From positions 1,941,001-2,005,000 of the forward strand of contig JAGFBZ010000906.1 of the NCBI GenBank assembly GCA_018398805.1: 64,000 nucleotides of DNA, read 5' to 3'. This DNA is from Hirundichthys speculiger. Lineage: Eukaryota; Chordata; Actinopteri; Beloniformes; Exocoetidae. Shown in pieces: positions 1-10,181 of this stretch. Made by a program: the position numbers and the translations under genes. Below the pieces are notes generated by a model. It saw only the letters and a list, made by a program, of their open reading frames with translations, did not search any database and was not told the origin of the DNA. Within the stretch, counting starts at the first letter, position 1. Each line of letters begins with the position of its first letter.

Positions 1-2435
1 GTCCCTGCACTCTTGCCACTCGTGGCCACCCCCACTAACCCCTACTAAAGCCCCTCCAAGAGAAAAAAAACAAAACAAACATTCACATATGGGCCAATCA
101 CGATCACCTAAAAATGCTAATTACGGGGATCTAAATTGCACAGCTTTATCTTATTAGCTGTCTTGATAATTCTGACTCTTTTAATTACAGTTAATACTAT
201 TTTCATGTAGTCTGGAGAGTCATACCTGTTCACTTTGTGAAGATTCTCTCTTTCCAAATGTGTCTGGTATCCCCATATTAAAATATCCTAACTCTGGGCA
301 GAATTAAACATATTTACAGTCTGGTTCAAAGAAGTGCTGTTGGTGTCTATAGTTAGACTTTACATCCATGACAACTGTACAGAGGGTGACATTTTTTTTG
401 ATGCCACATCAGGTAAAATTATATGAAGCTACAAATTGATTTAGCATAGCCAGTGGCTAGCTGCCATCACTTAAGCTACTTAGCTGTTAGCATTAAATTG
501 ACTTCTGATAGCTTCTGATCTGCAAACAGAAACCTTAAAGGGGATAATTATTCATATATTAAAGAGAATGTATTTTGTTGTGCTTGCTGGCAGACCACCG
601 CGGCTGGTTGCGTGTTGATCTGGATGTGTACTGGGATGACACTTAGCAAAGAGGCGGGCGGCATCAGCTAAACGCCTTGGTCATTTCTGATGTCGCCACT
701 GAAATGGATATTGAAATGGGGATGTCACAGCAGATCATTTCAACTCCTTCTAAATACAAGCATGCTGGGGCCCACAACCATCCCGCCTCTAACGGACTGA
801 TGACGGGAGGCTTGTGCAGCTGCAACACGTCTGTCTCAGTCAGCGGCTAGCTGGTTCCAGTAGAGCTCTGCCAGTCGTTTCATCTCTTTGGCAGCGCTCA
901 TTTCAGATGTTCTGTTGAGTAAACACTTGAAATGAGGATGTTTGAACAGATGTGATCAGAATGAATGTAAAGTAAATTCATTTAGCATCGTAAAGTTAAT
1001 ATAATCCAAGCCAGCAGAGCTAAAATAAAACTATGATTGACGTAGATATGCGTGTTCCAGCTGGCTTGTCACCCCTGCTCGTTCTGCCCTTTTCCAACAT
1101 TGGACTGCGCAGTACAAAGAAAAAGAGGCTTCAAAATCCAAAAAAAAGCTGTTGGTGACATCATAGCGGGTTTGTCCATTTCTTCTCATACAGTCTATGT
1201 GTATGGCACCAACTAAAATGTTTGCACTGGCATTCCTACATCATTGCAAAGTATTTTGGATGTCTTTTGTTGATACTAGTCTAGTTGCCACTCTGGCTAC
1301 GTCGCATGCTTAATTTCTCTGATGGGTTGTATTCCTTTCCAGTGGTGTCCAGAGGCAGTGTGGTACTCTTCCTTGGAAATCAAAATCAAAGCCAGAAGAA
1401 CCAGAAAAAATTATTTCTACAGAAAAGAGACTTAGGGAGGCTGACCAGGCTAGATTTATGATCTTGGCAATAAAGGTGGAATAGGTGATGCTTGGAATGG
1501 AATTTAAAATGTACATAGCCACAAACGGCCAGGCTTTTCCTTCTAACCTTCATCAAAAACACTTAAAGAACAGACTGCCGTAGGTTATAGATGTGGTACA
1601 ATCTACCCTACTTTAACATAAATCACAGACTAACTGCTAACCAGGGTTAAACAGGGTTTTCCTCATGTTCTGCCTGAGTGAAAAGGCACCAGAGCGGCCA
1701 GATCATCTGTAATATGGGAACGGTAAAGGGACAATTAGCTCTCTAACAGAAGCACAGCTACTGTGACGTCATTGCTCAGTCCCTTCTGTTTCTTCGATTG
1801 TTGTCAAGGAAACACCACATCATTGTTAACTCTTGTTTTATTTTGCAGCATCCAGTCTTTTTTTTGGGAGGGGGCTGTAGCTGTCTAGAGCAGAGACTCA
1901 TTTTCAGCCAAAACTGGCTTTTGGTTCCTTCTTTGCCATTGAACTGGGAGACGAGGATAACCCCCCATTCAAATTTTTCTTTTTTTTTTATGGCTGATCA
2001 TTATCAAATTGTCATGCGTTGTACTTGTGCAATGTTTCCTTCTTATGTACATAGTTTTTTAAATTCTGTTTCGTGTTGTCAGCTCAGTGTGAGAGTCTGC
2101 ATTTGGTCCTCATTTATCGTTGCATATCTACAACTGTTTCCTTCCTCTTCGGGTTTCTCAGTTTGTGATAATAGCAGTGACAGCAGAGAGGCGGATTGAG
2201 GGTTGTGTAACATGATCTGCGTAGGTGATAAGTTGGTACTTTGAACATGCTGGTGGTGGGGAAGATGCTAACTGAAGTTTCTGCCCCAGAAGGCAAAAAA
2301 AAAGAAATGCTCGGCTCAAACGTGGCCCACAACCACAGCTTCCTTCAGCCCACATTTGTTCACACTGACGGTGTTGATCCACAGCGGCTGTGACTTCCAT
2401 CTCCCCTAAACGTGGTCTGAATCTTGCGTTCTGCT
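1..2435. other. Non-coding DNA, no gene recognised
   Basis: AT-rich sequence with short open frames only. None shows a recognisable domain or a convincing splice-bounded exon. I see no transposon ends and no RNA gene. The small frames near 1310-1522 and 1798-2451 overlap in several phases and look like chance. Confidence 0.5.
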
Positions 2436-2439
2436 TAGA

Positions 2440-2894
2440 CCTTAGAGCCACACCTGGTCCTCACAATACTCATCGTGAACCCTTGTCAAAGTTTGTGTCT
2501 GGTCTGCCCGCGGGGGTCTTGGAGATCCCTCAGGCCCGGAGGACTGGGGAGCTCTGCACAATGTGTAGGGTCTACCCTGGTCTATCTGGGTTGAGGTGGT
2601 CTCAGGGACGACGTCCCCTGTGGCTGCAGGCAGTGGCATCTCCAGGTGTGGATGGCCTCCCATAGGTGCTTCTTCCTCACCTGGATCCTCAGTTTCCTGC
2701 CATGTTACTTAACTTTTTACTTTGTGCTGTGAGGGTGCGTGTGTGTGCTTTGTTTGTGTGTATAGAGTTATATGTGTGGGGGTGAGAGGGACGGGTTTTT
2801 ATGAATTGTTTTGTTCCTGTTTTATGTCTTATTTTATTTTGTGAAGCACTTTGTGTTGCATTTCATATGTATAAAAAGTGCTAGATAAATAAAG

Positions 2895-2928
<34 letters not shown>
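2440..2928 (+). mobile_element. Non-LTR retrotransposon 3' end with (TTGA)n tail
   Basis: A GC-richer stretch (2440-2700) leads into a T-rich 3' UTR. It ends in the motif GTGAAGCACTTTGTGTTGCA near 2842, then AGATAAATAAAG, then about eight TTGA units at 2897-2928. This tail architecture is familiar from fish LINE 3' ends, where reverse transcription starts on a short tandem repeat. The 5' part, including reverse transcriptase, is missing, so this is a dead 5'-truncated copy. The LINE family is not certain. Confidence 0.6.
2897..2928 (+). repeat. (TTGA)n microsatellite
   Basis: About eight tandem TTGA units form the tail of the upstream LINE 3' end. Confidence 0.9.
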
Positions 2929-2929
<1 letters not shown>

Positions 2930-2974
2930 GTAGCCAAGAATAGGCCTTAATATGTCTGGCTCTGGTCTTGGCAG

Positions 2975-3262
2975 GGAAGCTAAATGGAAATGGTAAATGG
3001 ACTGCATTTATATACCACTTTATTCTTTATATCTTTATATACCGCTTTTTCACCATCAAGGTGCCCTCCAAGCAGTTTACATTGGCCTCTCATTCACCCA
3101 TTCATACACCAGTGGGCAAGGTGCTGCCAACCCACGGGGGGGGGGAGTAAAGGGTTCAGTGTCTTGCCCAATGACACTTTGGCATGTAGACAGTTGGAGC
3201 CGAGATTGGACCGCCAACCTTCCAGTAACTGGTTAGCTCAGGTAGAGCTAGCTGTTAGCAAC
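2975..3262. repeat. Dispersed teleost repeat
   Basis: Begins with GGTAAATGGACTGCATTTAT and contains the motif GTGTCTTGCCCAATGACACT near 3160. It ends around GGTTAGCTCAGGTAGAGCTA. I recall this combination from a very common dispersed fish repeat of non-autonomous type. Short frames across it are incidental, and a run of nine G interrupts it near 3137. Family not assigned. Confidence 0.5.
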
Positions 3263-4475
3263 TCTTCCCACTGATGATACTGCAAATGCACACAATGAAA
3301 AACCAAAGAGAGAGAGAGATTAAAAAAAAAAAAAAAAAACCTTTCAGGAAAAAAACGGCATTGTCATGGTGGCACTGCCACCCCAGATCTGTCAGTCGAG
3401 TGGAAACATTGTGATATAAGCCAAATTTTGCATCCTTTGCAAGCCATGTGGATTTTTAAGTAAAATTTACCAAAATATTTAGATATTTATTAATGTAATA
3501 TCACCAAGAAGAAAAAAATAAGTCAGCGTTTTATTAAATTCATCATTGCAAATGTGAGGAGACGCCAGCTTGAGAAGAAGAGGCTTTTGGTTGTGTGGGT
3601 TTCCAGGAAAAGTGGTGAGGTTCTCCAGGGGCCCCGGTATGTGTGGGAAGAGGACCCTTGTCAGGCGCACGGAGCCTCATTAATATGGAGACAGGTGCTC
3701 TTTTGATGAGTTCATAAGCAGTTCAGCAGCAGCCTGGAAGTAGTGCACTTTTACAAGGCTGTTCAAAGATCTTTGACATGTGAGGAGAGCCGGCGAAGCC
3801 AATAATCCCACTTTCAGAATGTGAGTCTTTCTTCTGAGATCAATCCAAGATCGAAACATCAAATAGAACTGCTGCTTTTCTCTTTTCAAACCTCCCCTCC
3901 TCCCTTTACAGAAATCACTTACTAGATGGTATTAGGCAAGCTGGCAAAAGTGTCACTACCGCGGGGAAGAGGGGATGGATGGATTTCCTTCAAATTGTGG
4001 AATATTTTCCACCAATTTAAGCCTATAGTTAAGAGCGCAGCATTATTGATAAGACTGCGCTCTGGGTACAGCGCTGTGCCCAAGGGCCCAGAGGGAAGCA
4101 ATCCACAGAAGTGGGCTTTCATGTTCATCTATGTACAAGAACAAAGCGAGGATTAACTCTGGCTCTTTGATCCACAAAGCGGGACGAGTATTTTATTTCA
4201 TTTTATTATTTATTTATTTTTTTACCATCACTCCTGGGGGAGGCCTGTGCTCGGCTGGAGCGTTTTCTGAGAAGAACCATGGAGTTGTCATCTCCGGCAC
4301 GCTGGACGGTCCTTTTGGCCGGCAGCGGCGAGTGTGGGAAAGTTTCTGTCACTAGCAAGCATTGTGGCAGGTCATTACGCCGCAGCACAAACACATTAGT
4401 CTTTTACTGACCGTGGATATGTTAGAAATCCAAATATGCTCGTAGTTACACGCACATGTTAGAGTTTACAGAGAT
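3263..4475. other. Non-coding DNA, no gene recognised
   Basis: Contains a purine/poly(A) run at 3307-3340 and otherwise unique-looking AT-rich DNA. Several short frames on both strands overlap one another and lack domains. Confidence 0.45.
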
Positions 4476-4479
4476 CGCT

Positions 4480-4935
4480 GCGTACGGTGTCTTGCCCGAT
4501 CAGATTAACCTTTCCTCTTCATGCGCTGCCAGGAAATCAGGTTAATTATTCCTCGTCTCTTTTAATTTGAACAGATGTTTTAGTTTGACAACAGCCCGAT
4601 CAATCCGTTTGTATCGACGCTGTCATTTCTGGAGGCAAGAACGGGGTCCAAGTTAAATTGTAGATATGTTGAGAATCATGTTTCATCCTTCTCTAAGGTT
4701 TATAAGTAGATTACCTTTTGTAATTCGTTTTGTTACACCAGTCAATAAGCGTCCAATGCAAATGTGGTTCATTTGTATTTGAATTGATGTCCTGTCCCCA
4801 TTAACTTATGCCTTTAATGCATTCTGGTACATTAGTAAATAGACCTGCTGGATTAATCATTACTTCATTGGAATCATTTGCTTTCCTTGTGCTTAATCGA
4901 ATCTCTGACATTGGTAATAAGGGCAGACTTTACCT
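4480..4935. promoter_or_regulatory. Candidate conserved non-coding block
   Basis: No repeat signature. Rich in TAAT-type homeodomain cores and holds a perfect POU octamer ATGCAAAT at about 4757. The texture resembles vertebrate developmental enhancers. This is inference only, because conservation cannot be tested here. Confidence 0.25.
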
Positions 4936-5341
4936 GCTTTCCTGGATCCTTTAAAAAAAAACAAGGGGAGAATTTTGGGAGAATTTTCTTTTCACTTGGC
5001 TATTAAATGTCTTTATCTGAAATACTTCATCCATAAATTATTTTTAAAGAACAAAGTTATTTATCCTAATGTTGTCATTGCTCTGGTGACAGTTTTCTCA
5101 TCTGACTTTTTTTTTTCTCTCCACATTCGCTGAATCAGTCCTGACAACTGATGGCTTCTCTGGCCTGAAGAAGAAAACCTGACTGAATTCTAGGTTTAGT
5201 GACATCGGTTGACACTTGGGAAGTGAAACTGACCTTTTAAAGATATTTATTTGATGAAAATGTATGCCTTGAATCTTGAATCTGACAAATTTAACATACA
5301 GTCATGGCCAAAAGTCTTGAGAATGACACAAATATTACATT

Positions 5342-5346
5342 TTCAC
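5342..5346. repeat. 5-bp target duplication TTCAC, left copy
   Basis: TTCAC precedes the left LTR and is repeated at 10363-10367 after the right LTR. Both lie in the Tc1 inverted repeat. The right Tc1 end reads continuously across the corresponding point, so it shows the empty-site sequence. Confidence 0.93.
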
Positions 5347-5528
5347 TGTTATATACTTAGTCGTTTTATGATATAACTATGAATGAGGAGACGGAGACCG
5401 GGAGCTTCTTGCACGTCTGCCTGTATTGCAGGTTTTTTCTCAGGACTACAACATGACGTCATCACAACAGATGCCGCAGGGGCGCAACGGGACCCCCGTA
5501 GGGACAACCAGGGCGCAAATACACAACA
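5347..5528 (-). repeat. 3' LTR of the gypsy element
   Basis: 182 bp, plus-strand start TGTTATATAC and end ACACAACA. Identical to 10182-10362 except for one extra T in a T-run. It contains a perfect CRE/ATF palindrome TGACGTCA at 5454-5461. No canonical AATAAA is seen inside it. Confidence 0.95.
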
Positions 5529-5530
5529 TA

Positions 5531-5543
5531 TCCCTCCCTCTTT
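5531..5543 (-). promoter_or_regulatory. Polypurine tract for plus-strand priming
   Basis: On the minus strand reads AAAGAGGGAGGGA, then TA, then the 3' LTR. Position and composition are those of the RNase H-resistant primer for second-strand synthesis. Confidence 0.85.
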
Positions 5544-5769
5544 ACTTTTGACGTACCCTTAATAAAGTCAACATTTTTTTTTTTTTTTTTCTAACTCTGT
5601 ATTCTCATTTAAAGTCTCTGCTTCAAATACACAATATATAATGAACTTTTAATAAACATGGCAGTACAATAAAACAAGTACTTTAACTACGGAGAGAGGG
5701 TAGACTACCTCAATCCGGACTGAACCCTGGGGGATTATTCTGCCCCAATGTGATGGGTTAGTCGCTATA

Positions 5770-6540
5770 CTATAATGACAGTTTGTCAGGAGGTCGTCTG
5801 TTTCTTCTAGGGTAAGTACAACCTGTCACAGTCACAGTGTCTCTCGGTGAGGACTGAACGAGTCCTGGACTGGGAGTGATGTCTGACACTGGCACCTGAG
5901 CAGGCTTAGGTGTGCCTGAAACACTGTTCATCTCTGAAGTTGGCTTCTGTGGCTCCTCAGGTGATTGAGGTTGCTCTAGATGGACCTCCGGCTCAGGAAC
6001 AACAGACGGTCCCGGAGATGAGTCATCACATGAACCAGAAGTGTGGAGCAATTGATCAACATGTCTTCTCCAGACGAGATGATCACTGGTTTCCACAGTG
6101 TATGACACAGGACCTGTTTTGGCCACAACTGTTGCAGGTGTCCACTTAACACCACTGGTGTAACTCCGGGCGAGCACCTTATCTCCTGCTGTGAAGCTCC
6201 TGAACTTTGCTTTTGCTCGTCTTTCCATTTGAGCTCTCTGTTGAAGGTGAACGACCTCCTTAGTCTTCTGTGGTCTCAAAAGGTCAAGTCGAGTGCGGAG
6301 CTGTCTCTTGAACATAGACGAAGCAGGAGACACTTTTGTTGTAGCATGAGGTGTATTTCTGTATGACAACAAAAATGCACTGAGGCGTCGGTTGAGGGAC
6401 TGCGTGCTTTGAGAGGACTTGAGAGCTTGCTTCATAGTCTGTACAAATCTTTCCGCGAGACCATTTGTGGCGGGGTGATAAGGCGCAGACTTAATGTGCT
6501 GAATACCGTTCTCTTCCATGAATGTTTTGAACTCTGACGC
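5770..6540 (-). pseudogene. pol: Integrase C-terminal part of gypsy pol, out of frame with upstream pol
   Basis: From the first ATG at 6519 this frame is 249 residues. It holds the end of the integrase catalytic core: a YHPATNGLAERF motif whose glutamate (residue 23) is the third residue of the D,D-E triad. Next comes a GPY/F-type module (GPVSYTVETSDH, VWRRHVDQL at about residues 133-157), then a proline-rich tail. It should continue pol, but the joining frame is shifted by the 55-nt filler at 6538-6592. The frame is open up to 6540 with no start of its own expected, so the ATG is only the first methionine. No chromodomain is visible. The codons are otherwise uninterrupted. Confidence 0.9.
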
Positions 6541-9037
6541 TCAGATTGAGCGCGAAGCACTGTCTATAGTGCTTCGCTAGCTGTCCCACTAGCTGTGGGC
6601 CGTTATCACTGACGAGTTGTTGTGGGAGACCAAAACGGCTGAAGATCGATCTTAGCTCTTCAATTGTCTTCTCTGAGGAAGTGCTTTTCATTATCGCGAC
6701 TTCTGGCCATTTGGTGTGGGCGTCGACCAGCACCAGGAACACGCGGCCCTCCAGTGGCCCAGCAAAGTCCACGTGGACTCTTTGCCACGGTTGTTCCGGC
6801 CAGTCCCATGGATGTAAGGGCGCCAGCTGTGGGATATTTCTTAGTCTCTGGCAATCAGGGCAGGATTTCGCCTTCTCCTCAATGGCCGCATCCAGGCCCG
6901 GCCACCAGAAATAACTGTGGGCGATTTCTTTCATTCGCACGACACCACAGTGTCCAGTATGCAGCTCAGCCAGCACTTTACCTCTAAGAGGTGGTGGGAT
7001 GATGACGCGGTAGCCCCACAATAAGCATCCAGACTGGATCGAAAGTTCATCTCGTCTCACCAGGTAAGGCTTAAAGCTGGGTGTCATCTCTCCTCCCCTC
7101 CCCCGAGCGATGATATCCATGACCTCAGACAAAACTGGGTCAGTGCGTGTGTGTTTCTTCACGTGAGCTGCGGTGACTGGAGCAGCCGACACATCCTTGA
7201 AGTAAAAGATCTCCGCTTGTGTGGGCTCAGAGTGTGTGACAGGCAAAGGGAGCCGTGAGAGCCCGTCAGCATTTTGATGTTGGTCTGACTTCCTGTACTT
7301 GATCTCATACTGGTGGGCAGACAACAGCAGAGCCCATCGCTGCATACGGCTGGCCGCCAGCGATGGAATGCCAGTATGAGATCCAAAGATGGAGGTTAAA
7401 GGTCGATGGTCTGTCAGTAGCGTGAATTTCCTGCCGAAGAGATACTGATGGAATTTCTTAACTCCAAACACTATAGACAGTGCTTCGCGCTCAATCTGAG
7501 CGTAATTGCTTTCCGCTTTGCTCAGCGTCCTCGATGCAAAGGCAATCGGTCTCTCTTCTCCAGATGGCATGATGTGCGACACGACTGCACCCACTCCATA
7601 AGGTGAGGCGTCGCATGCCAGCTGAAGAGGCAGGTTGGGGTCAAAGTGGGCGAGAGCCTCAGATTTGGCGAGGGCTGTCTTTACATCTCTGAAAGCTGTC
7701 TCACATTTGTCTGTCCACTTCCATGTTGTTGTTTTGTTAAGCAGTTCGTGTAGTGGCTTAAGTTTGTTGGCGAGGTTAGACACAAATCTCGCATAATATG
7801 TCAGCAGGCCAAGAAAAGATCTCAGTTGACTCACATTTGTGGGAGATGGAGCCTCCAAAATAGCCTTCACTTTTGATGGAGGTTTGTGGAGACCTGTGCA
7901 GTCAATTACATGTCCCAAGTACTCAACAGATGGTCTGAAAAACTCACACTTGTCTTTCCGGACTTTCAAACCATACTCCTCCAGCCGTTGTAGTGTTGCA
8001 TCCAGATTCCTTAGGTGCGACTGCTCATCTGGACCTGTGATGAGCAGGTCATCCAGGTAGCACTGAACCCCTGAAAGCCCGCTGAGGATCTGGTCCATTG
8101 CTCTTTGGAACAGCGCTGGAGCAGAGGTGATCCCGAAAGGGAGCCTCTGGTACCTGTACAGTCCTTTGTGTGTCACAATAGTCAACAGCTCCTGTGACTC
8201 ACGTTCCACGTGCATCTGAAGATATGCTTGAGACAAATCTATCTTACTAAACTTCTGTCCTCCAGCCAAACATGAGAAGAGGTCATCGATGAGGGGTAAT
8301 GGATACTTTTCTGTTGTCAGCACCGGATTTACAGTTACTTTAAAGTCACCACAGATTCTTGGTGCACCGTCTTTTTTCATGACGGGAACGATGGGTGTAG
8401 CCCATTCACTTGTGCTTACAGGTTCCAGAACCCCACTCTTCACTAACCTGTTTAGTTCTGCCTCAACTTTTGGTTTGATGGCATACGGTACTGGTCTCGC
8501 TTTTAGGCACTTGGGTGTGCTGCCGGGTTTGATTGTCAGTTTAACCATGATGTCTTTCATGCTGCCAAGTTCTCCATCAAACACCTTGGGATGTTTCTTT
8601 AAAATCTCCTGTAGGGGACTTGTTTCACCATCTGAAACCATGAACACTCCTTGCCAGTCCAGCTTGATCTTTTTTAGCCATCGGCGACCTAGCAGAGCTG
8701 GACGGTTTCCTGAAATGATGTACAGTGGAAGAGTCGCTCTCTGCTTGTTGTGTTCCACTATCACATTCACAACTCCCAACACTGGAACAGACTCACCAGT
8801 GTATGTCCTTAACTTCAGCTTTGTCTCTCGAAGAGCCAGGTGCTGCAGTTTCTCTTTGTACACAGCTTCAGATACCATGGATACGCGTGTACCAGTGTCC
8901 ACCTGCATCCGCACTGGTTTATTCTCCAGAAGTGGTGTGACCCAGTATCCATCATCATCATTGTCCATAACAGATAAAACATGTACAGTATCTTCATCAG
9001 ACTCACACTCACTCTGTTCATCCTGTTCATGGTCCAT
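6491..9037 (-). CDS. pol: Gypsy Pol polyprotein: protease, RT, RNase H, integrase N-terminal part
   Basis: 848 residues. Aspartic protease with the DTG active site at about residues 47-49 and the second motif ALLGRRWL near 114-121. Reverse transcriptase has the YLDD catalytic box at 327-330. RNase H shows D476 in CDASPYG, E518 in EREAL and D543 in TDHRPL. Integrase shows a GH...CPDC zinc region at about 694-729, then catalytic D757 in VDFAG and D811 in SDNGPQ. After Q815 the reading passes into filler and then a wrong frame, stopping at 6491, so the third integrase acidic residue lies in a separate frame downstream. The ATG at 9035-9037 overlaps the gag stop by 11 nt and has A at -3 and G at +4. 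Upstream in the pol frame a stop lies only two codons away. Confidence 0.95.
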   Translation of the reverse strand: MDHEQDEQSECESDEDTVHVLSVMDNDDDGYWVTPLLENKPVRMQVDTGTRVSMVSEAVYKEKLQHLALRETKLKLRTYTGESVPVLGVVNVIVEHNKQRATLPLYIISGNRPALLGRRWLKKIKLDWQGVFMVSDGETSPLQEILKKHPKVFDGELGSMKDIMVKLTIKPGSTPKCLKARPVPYAIKPKVEAELNRLVKSGVLEPVSTSEWATPIVPVMKKDGAPRICGDFKVTVNPVLTTEKYPLPLIDDLFSCLAGGQKFSKIDLSQAYLQMHVERESQELLTIVTHKGLYRYQRLPFGITSAPALFQRAMDQILSGLSGVQCYLDDLLITGPDEQSHLRNLDATLQRLEEYGLKVRKDKCEFFRPSVEYLGHVIDCTGLHKPPSKVKAILEAPSPTNVSQLRSFLGLLTYYARFVSNLANKLKPLHELLNKTTTWKWTDKCETAFRDVKTALAKSEALAHFDPNLPLQLACDASPYGVGAVVSHIMPSGEERPIAFASRTLSKAESNYAQIEREALSIVFGVKKFHQYLFGRKFTLLTDHRPLTSIFGSHTGIPSLAASRMQRWALLLSAHQYEIKYRKSDQHQNADGLSRLPLPVTHSEPTQAEIFYFKDVSAAPVTAAHVKKHTRTDPVLSEVMDIIARGRGGEMTPSFKPYLVRRDELSIQSGCLLWGYRVIIPPPLRGKVLAELHTGHCGVVRMKEIAHSYFWWPGLDAAIEEKAKSCPDCQRLRNIPQLAPLHPWDWPEQPWQRVHVDFAGPLEGRVFLVLVDAHTKWPEVAIMKSTSSEKTIEELRSIFSRFGLPQQLVSDNGPQLVGQLAKHYRQCFALNLSVRVQNIHGRERYSAH
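6538..6592. repeat. Filler insertion in integrase with inverted 35-nt copy of the RNase H region
   Basis: Between the SDNGPQ and SEFKTF parts of integrase lie 55 nt that do not fit the family and shift the frame. Plus-strand 6537-6571 is an exact reverse complement of 7469-7503, which codes AQIEREALSIV in RNase H. The next bases repeat AGTGCTTCGC in the other orientation, making a 9-bp-arm hairpin at 6552-6577. CTAGCTGT then occurs twice (6577-6584 and 6589-6596). This looks like several rounds of template switching. Confidence 0.85.
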
Positions 9038-9833
9038 TTTTGTTCACACGTTTATTTTTGTTTCTGTGGAAACCACCTCTCCTTTTGTCGTTGAACTGTT
9101 TGTGTGTCTGTGTCTTTTTATTTCTGCAGGCACGTTCGATGTGGCCTTTCTTACCACAGTTTCTACAGTCTAAGTCCTTACACCAACACTCTGGTGCCTG
9201 GTGCCCTGCTTTTCCACAACGGTAACATAGCTGACCAGGTGCTGCTTTCTTGGTGGATTCAGCGGACATCTTATGCACTTGGGTTGATGCACTTAGCTGT
9301 TGTGCTTCTTTGGCAGCCATCTCCATTGATGTGCTGATCTCGATAGCTTTATCCAGTCTCAGATTAGCTTCAGTCAGTAGCCGTTTCTGGATAGCCTCAC
9401 TGCGTAAACCACACACCAGCCGGTCACGTATGGTATCATTTAGTGAAAGTCCAAATTCACAATATTCAGATAACTGTTTCAGTACAGCTACAAATTGTGA
9501 AACAGATTCACCCTCTTCCTGATTCCTTTTATGGAATCTGAATCTCTCTGCAATGATCAGTGGCTTCGGGGAATAGTGGTTCTTTAATATTGTCACTATC
9601 TCATCATAGGACTTCTCTCCTGGCTTGGCAGGTTGCACTAGACTGCGCAGTAGGTTGAATGTTTTTCCTCCCATAACACTTAAAAATGTTGGTACAATAA
9701 CATCACCTTTGATGTTGTTAGCAAGTGCAAAGTATTCAAACCTTTCCGTGTATGAGCTCCATTGCTCTGTATTTTCTTCAAATGGCCCAATATTTCCGAC
9801 CAGCGCAGCCATTTCTGAATGTTCCTTCAGCAA
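9027..9833 (-). CDS. gag: Gypsy Gag polyprotein with two zinc knuckles
   Basis: 268 residues. The N-terminal and central part (about 20-180) resembles a retrotransposon capsid region, with W/Y-rich motifs such as EQWSSYTERFEYF and a long helical-looking stretch. Two CCHC knuckles follow: CYRCGKAGHQAPEC at about 203-216 and CRNCGKKGHIERAC at about 223-236. The tail is Lys/Arg/Asn-rich. This is the structural protein that packages element RNA. It ends with TGA inside the pol start region (11-nt overlap), so pol expression probably uses reinitiation or a shift. The frame is complete. Confidence 0.93.
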   Translation of the reverse strand: MLKEHSEMAALVGNIGPFEENTEQWSSYTERFEYFALANNIKGDVIVPTFLSVMGGKTFNLLRSLVQPAKPGEKSYDEIVTILKNHYSPKPLIIAERFRFHKRNQEEGESVSQFVAVLKQLSEYCEFGLSLNDTIRDRLVCGLRSEAIQKRLLTEANLRLDKAIEISTSMEMAAKEAQQLSASTQVHKMSAESTKKAAPGQLCYRCGKAGHQAPECWCKDLDCRNCGKKGHIERACRNKKTQTHKQFNDKRRGGFHRNKNKRVNKNGP

Positions 9834-10181
9834 TTAGTCTTATCCTTCTGCTCGCTTTTTTTTTTTTTTTTTTTTGTCCTGTTCGTCAGCTGTTATTTCC
9901 GTTTTTCCTTTAACTTACTGCTTTTCTTTATGTCTTTCAGTTGTGTCACACAGTCCTTTCCTTTTTCGTTTGCTCCGGTCTCTTTTCCACCGCGGAGATT
10001 TCTCCTTCCCCCGTAGCAACGCTGTCCTCCGGCGTGGCGCGGTCCCGTCTACACACCGGAGCAGCTAGCTTAGCACCGCAGGTAGCCACAGCGTCACGTC
10101 GTACGCGCGCCGACCAAACTCACAAACTCGGACTTTCCGCCGAAAAACAACAAACGTGAGGCCGTACCTCGTCGCCAGTTT
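9834..10181 (-). other. Gypsy 5' untranslated leader
   Basis: Lies between the primer site and the gag start in element orientation. It holds a run of about 20 A on the minus strand near 9856-9877 and CpG-rich sequence near 10010-10150. No coding frame is supported. Confidence 0.8.
10167..10177 (-). promoter_or_regulatory. Primer binding site matching tRNA-Ser(GCU)
   Basis: On the minus strand TGGCGACGAGG begins four bases after the 5' LTR. It is complementary to the last 11 bases (with CCA) of vertebrate tRNA-Ser(GCU) as I recall that tRNA. A serine tRNA primer fits Mag-like gypsy elements. Confidence 0.75.

Noticed and set aside
2880..2930. TTGA repeat considered as a CRISPR-like array
   Set aside because: Units are 4 bp with no spacers. 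It is the tail of a LINE in a vertebrate genome.
3225..3262. tRNA-like box (GGTTAGCTCAGGTAGAGC)
   Set aside because: Only a short A-box-like stretch at the edge of a dispersed repeat, with no cloverleaf. Not called as a tRNA or SINE.
5770..6519. Separate env-like or accessory gene downstream of pol
   Set aside because: The frame has the integrase glutamate motif and GPY/F module, so it is the rest of integrase, shifted by the filler.
8289..9173. 294-residue plus-strand open frame
   Set aside because: It is the antisense of gag/pol. The minus-strand frames carry protease and RT motifs, while this one has none.
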